Assembly (NCBI GenBank): GCA_903854305.1
Contig: CAINWC010000116.1
Coordinates: 1 to 6,075, forward strand
Length of the DNA: 6,075 nt
From: an uncultured Pseudomonadota bacterium
Lineage (GTDB): Bacteria; Pseudomonadota; Gammaproteobacteria; Burkholderiales; Methylophilaceae
Reading direction: 5' to 3'
Shown: positions 5,255-6,075 of the stretch, piece after piece
How positions within the stretch are numbered: position 1 is the first letter of the stretch
Layout of the letters: each line of letters opens with the position of its first letter
The notes under the pieces: model-generated
The model's input: the letters and a program-made list of their open reading frames with translations, nothing else
The model's database searches: none
What the model was told of the DNA's origin: nothing
Position numbers and translations under genes: made by a program

Positions 5255-6075
5255 CTAAAACTTTACTTTTTTAGTGAAGCGCCCAAAGTGCAACATTATT
5301 GTTGGTAAAATCAATAAGTTAAGTATCGTTGAAGTGACCAAACCACCCACAATAATCGTTGCCATTGGTCCTTCGATCTCACGTCCTGGTTGGCCACTGC
5401 CAGCTGCTAACGGTAAAAGCCCAAGTGCTGTGACTATCGCAGTCATCAATATCGATGGCAGGCGTTCTGAGGCGCCGCGGATGCAGGTTTCTAAGCCCCA
5501 AACGCAATGCTCTTCATCAATTAAGTGTTGATAGTGCGATACCATCATAATAGAGTTACGTAGCGTAATGCCAAATAGCGTGACGAAACCGACTAATGAT
5601 CCTAGCGAAATCCAGCCGCCAGTCAATAACACAGCCAGTACGCCACCAATTAAAGCGAATGGCAGATTGGCAAAGGTTAGCAATAGGTTACGTAAACGCC
5701 CAAACGCAATATAGAGCATTAGAAATACGGCGGCTGCGGCTAAAAATGATTGCAAAATGAGGGCTTCACGTGATTTCGCATTCGCTTCAGCGGCACCTGT
5801 AAATTCTAAATAGGCGCCTTGTGATAAATTAACGTTACTTTTTATTTTGGCTTTAAGCTCATTGGTAAATGCATCAATATCGCGCTCAGTGACATTAGCC
5901 GTCACGGTTTGAATGCGTTTTGCACCTGCATGCAGTATTTTTGAGCGGCCATTCTCTTGCACAATGTCGGCTACATCACGCAATCGCAATAACTTACCTT
6001 CAGCATTAAACAGCGGTAAATTCCCCGCATCCTGCACATCATCGCGTGACTCTATATTGAGCAGTACACTCACAC
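5255..6075 (-). CDS. CzcA/CusA-like RND efflux permease, C-terminal part
   Basis: This is the C-terminal end of an RND-type inner-membrane pump subunit, which exports substrate through a tripartite complex with a periplasmic adaptor and an outer-membrane channel, using proton flow. About 272 residues are visible, roughly a quarter of a usual 1000-plus-residue permease. A periplasmic porter segment (about 1-105, including LRLRDVADIVQENGRSKI) is followed by five helices at about 106-124, 131-151, 155-180, 207-226 and 238-262. The run of GITLRNSIMMVSHY (168-181), ASERLPSILMTAIVTALGLLPLA (201-223, broken here after the TM core) and PGREIEGPMATIIVGGL (229-245) resembles the heavy-metal (CzcA/CusA) branch more than the AcrB drug branch. 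The helix-4 charged residues that would support a metal substrate are outside the window. A GTG near the edge is not a real start; the frame continues past the window. The stop is TAG. Confidence 0.88.
   Translation of the reverse strand, partial: VSVLLNIESRDDVQDAGNLPLFNAEGKLLRLRDVADIVQENGRSKILHAGAKRIQTVTANVTERDIDAFTNELKAKIKSNVNLSQGAYLEFTGAAEANAKSREALILQSFLAAAAVFLMLYIAFGRLRNLLLTFANLPFALIGGVLAVLLTGGWISLGSLVGFVTLFGITLRNSIMMVSHYQHLIDEEHCVWGLETCIRGASERLPSILMTAIVTALGLLPLAAGSGQPGREIEGPMATIIVGGLVTSTILNLLILPTIMLHFGRFTKKVKF

Noticed and set aside
5030..5531. Other open frames over the GtrA gene (5030-5215, minus) and the RND gene (5274-5531, plus).
   Set aside because: Out-of-frame or antisense readings of supported genes, with no recognisable protein features.
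6071..6073. GTG as the start of the RND permease.
   Set aside because: It falls in the middle of a porter domain; the protein is clearly a C-terminal fragment cut by the window edge.

Overview
The window is bacterial chromosome from a flagellated Gram-negative organism. It is probably a betaproteobacterium, and moderate GC with this gene content would suit a methylotroph such as Methylophilaceae; that placement is inferred from protein style and not proven. It splits into two converging blocks that meet near position 2400.

The left block (1-2364, + strand) is the flagellar export-gate cluster fliO-fliP-fliQ-fliR. FliP, FliQ and FliR build the inner-membrane export gate of the flagellar type III secretion system, and FliO assists FliP assembly. 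fliO is cut at its 5' end by the window edge: its frame is open back to base 2. fliO and fliP overlap by 14 bp. fliQ has the only clear Shine-Dalgarno sequence. The 52-bp fliQ-fliR gap holds degenerate tandem repeats that copy the last codons of fliQ and the first codons of fliR.

The right block (2428-6075, - strand, read from high to low coordinates) holds four closely packed genes. First is the C-terminal part of a CzcA/CusA-like RND efflux permease, cut by the right window edge. It is followed by a GtrA-family small membrane protein, a GtrB/DPM1-like family 2 glycosyltransferase with two C-terminal membrane helices, and an ArnT/PMT-like GT-C glycosyltransferase. Spacings are 16 bp, a 4-bp ATGA overlap and 13 bp, so they are probably one transcript. 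The last three have the composition and order of a gtrA-gtrB-gtr(type) cassette: GtrB charges undecaprenyl phosphate with a sugar, GtrA is thought to flip it, and the GT-C enzyme transfers the sugar on the periplasmic face. The substrate, which could be lipid A, O-antigen or protein, cannot be read from the sequence.

I saw no tRNA, rRNA, CRISPR array, insertion sequence or prophage structural gene. The most interesting points are the packing of a cell-surface glycosylation cassette behind an efflux pump and the repeat-decorated fliQ-fliR junction. Neither amounts to a proven new system.
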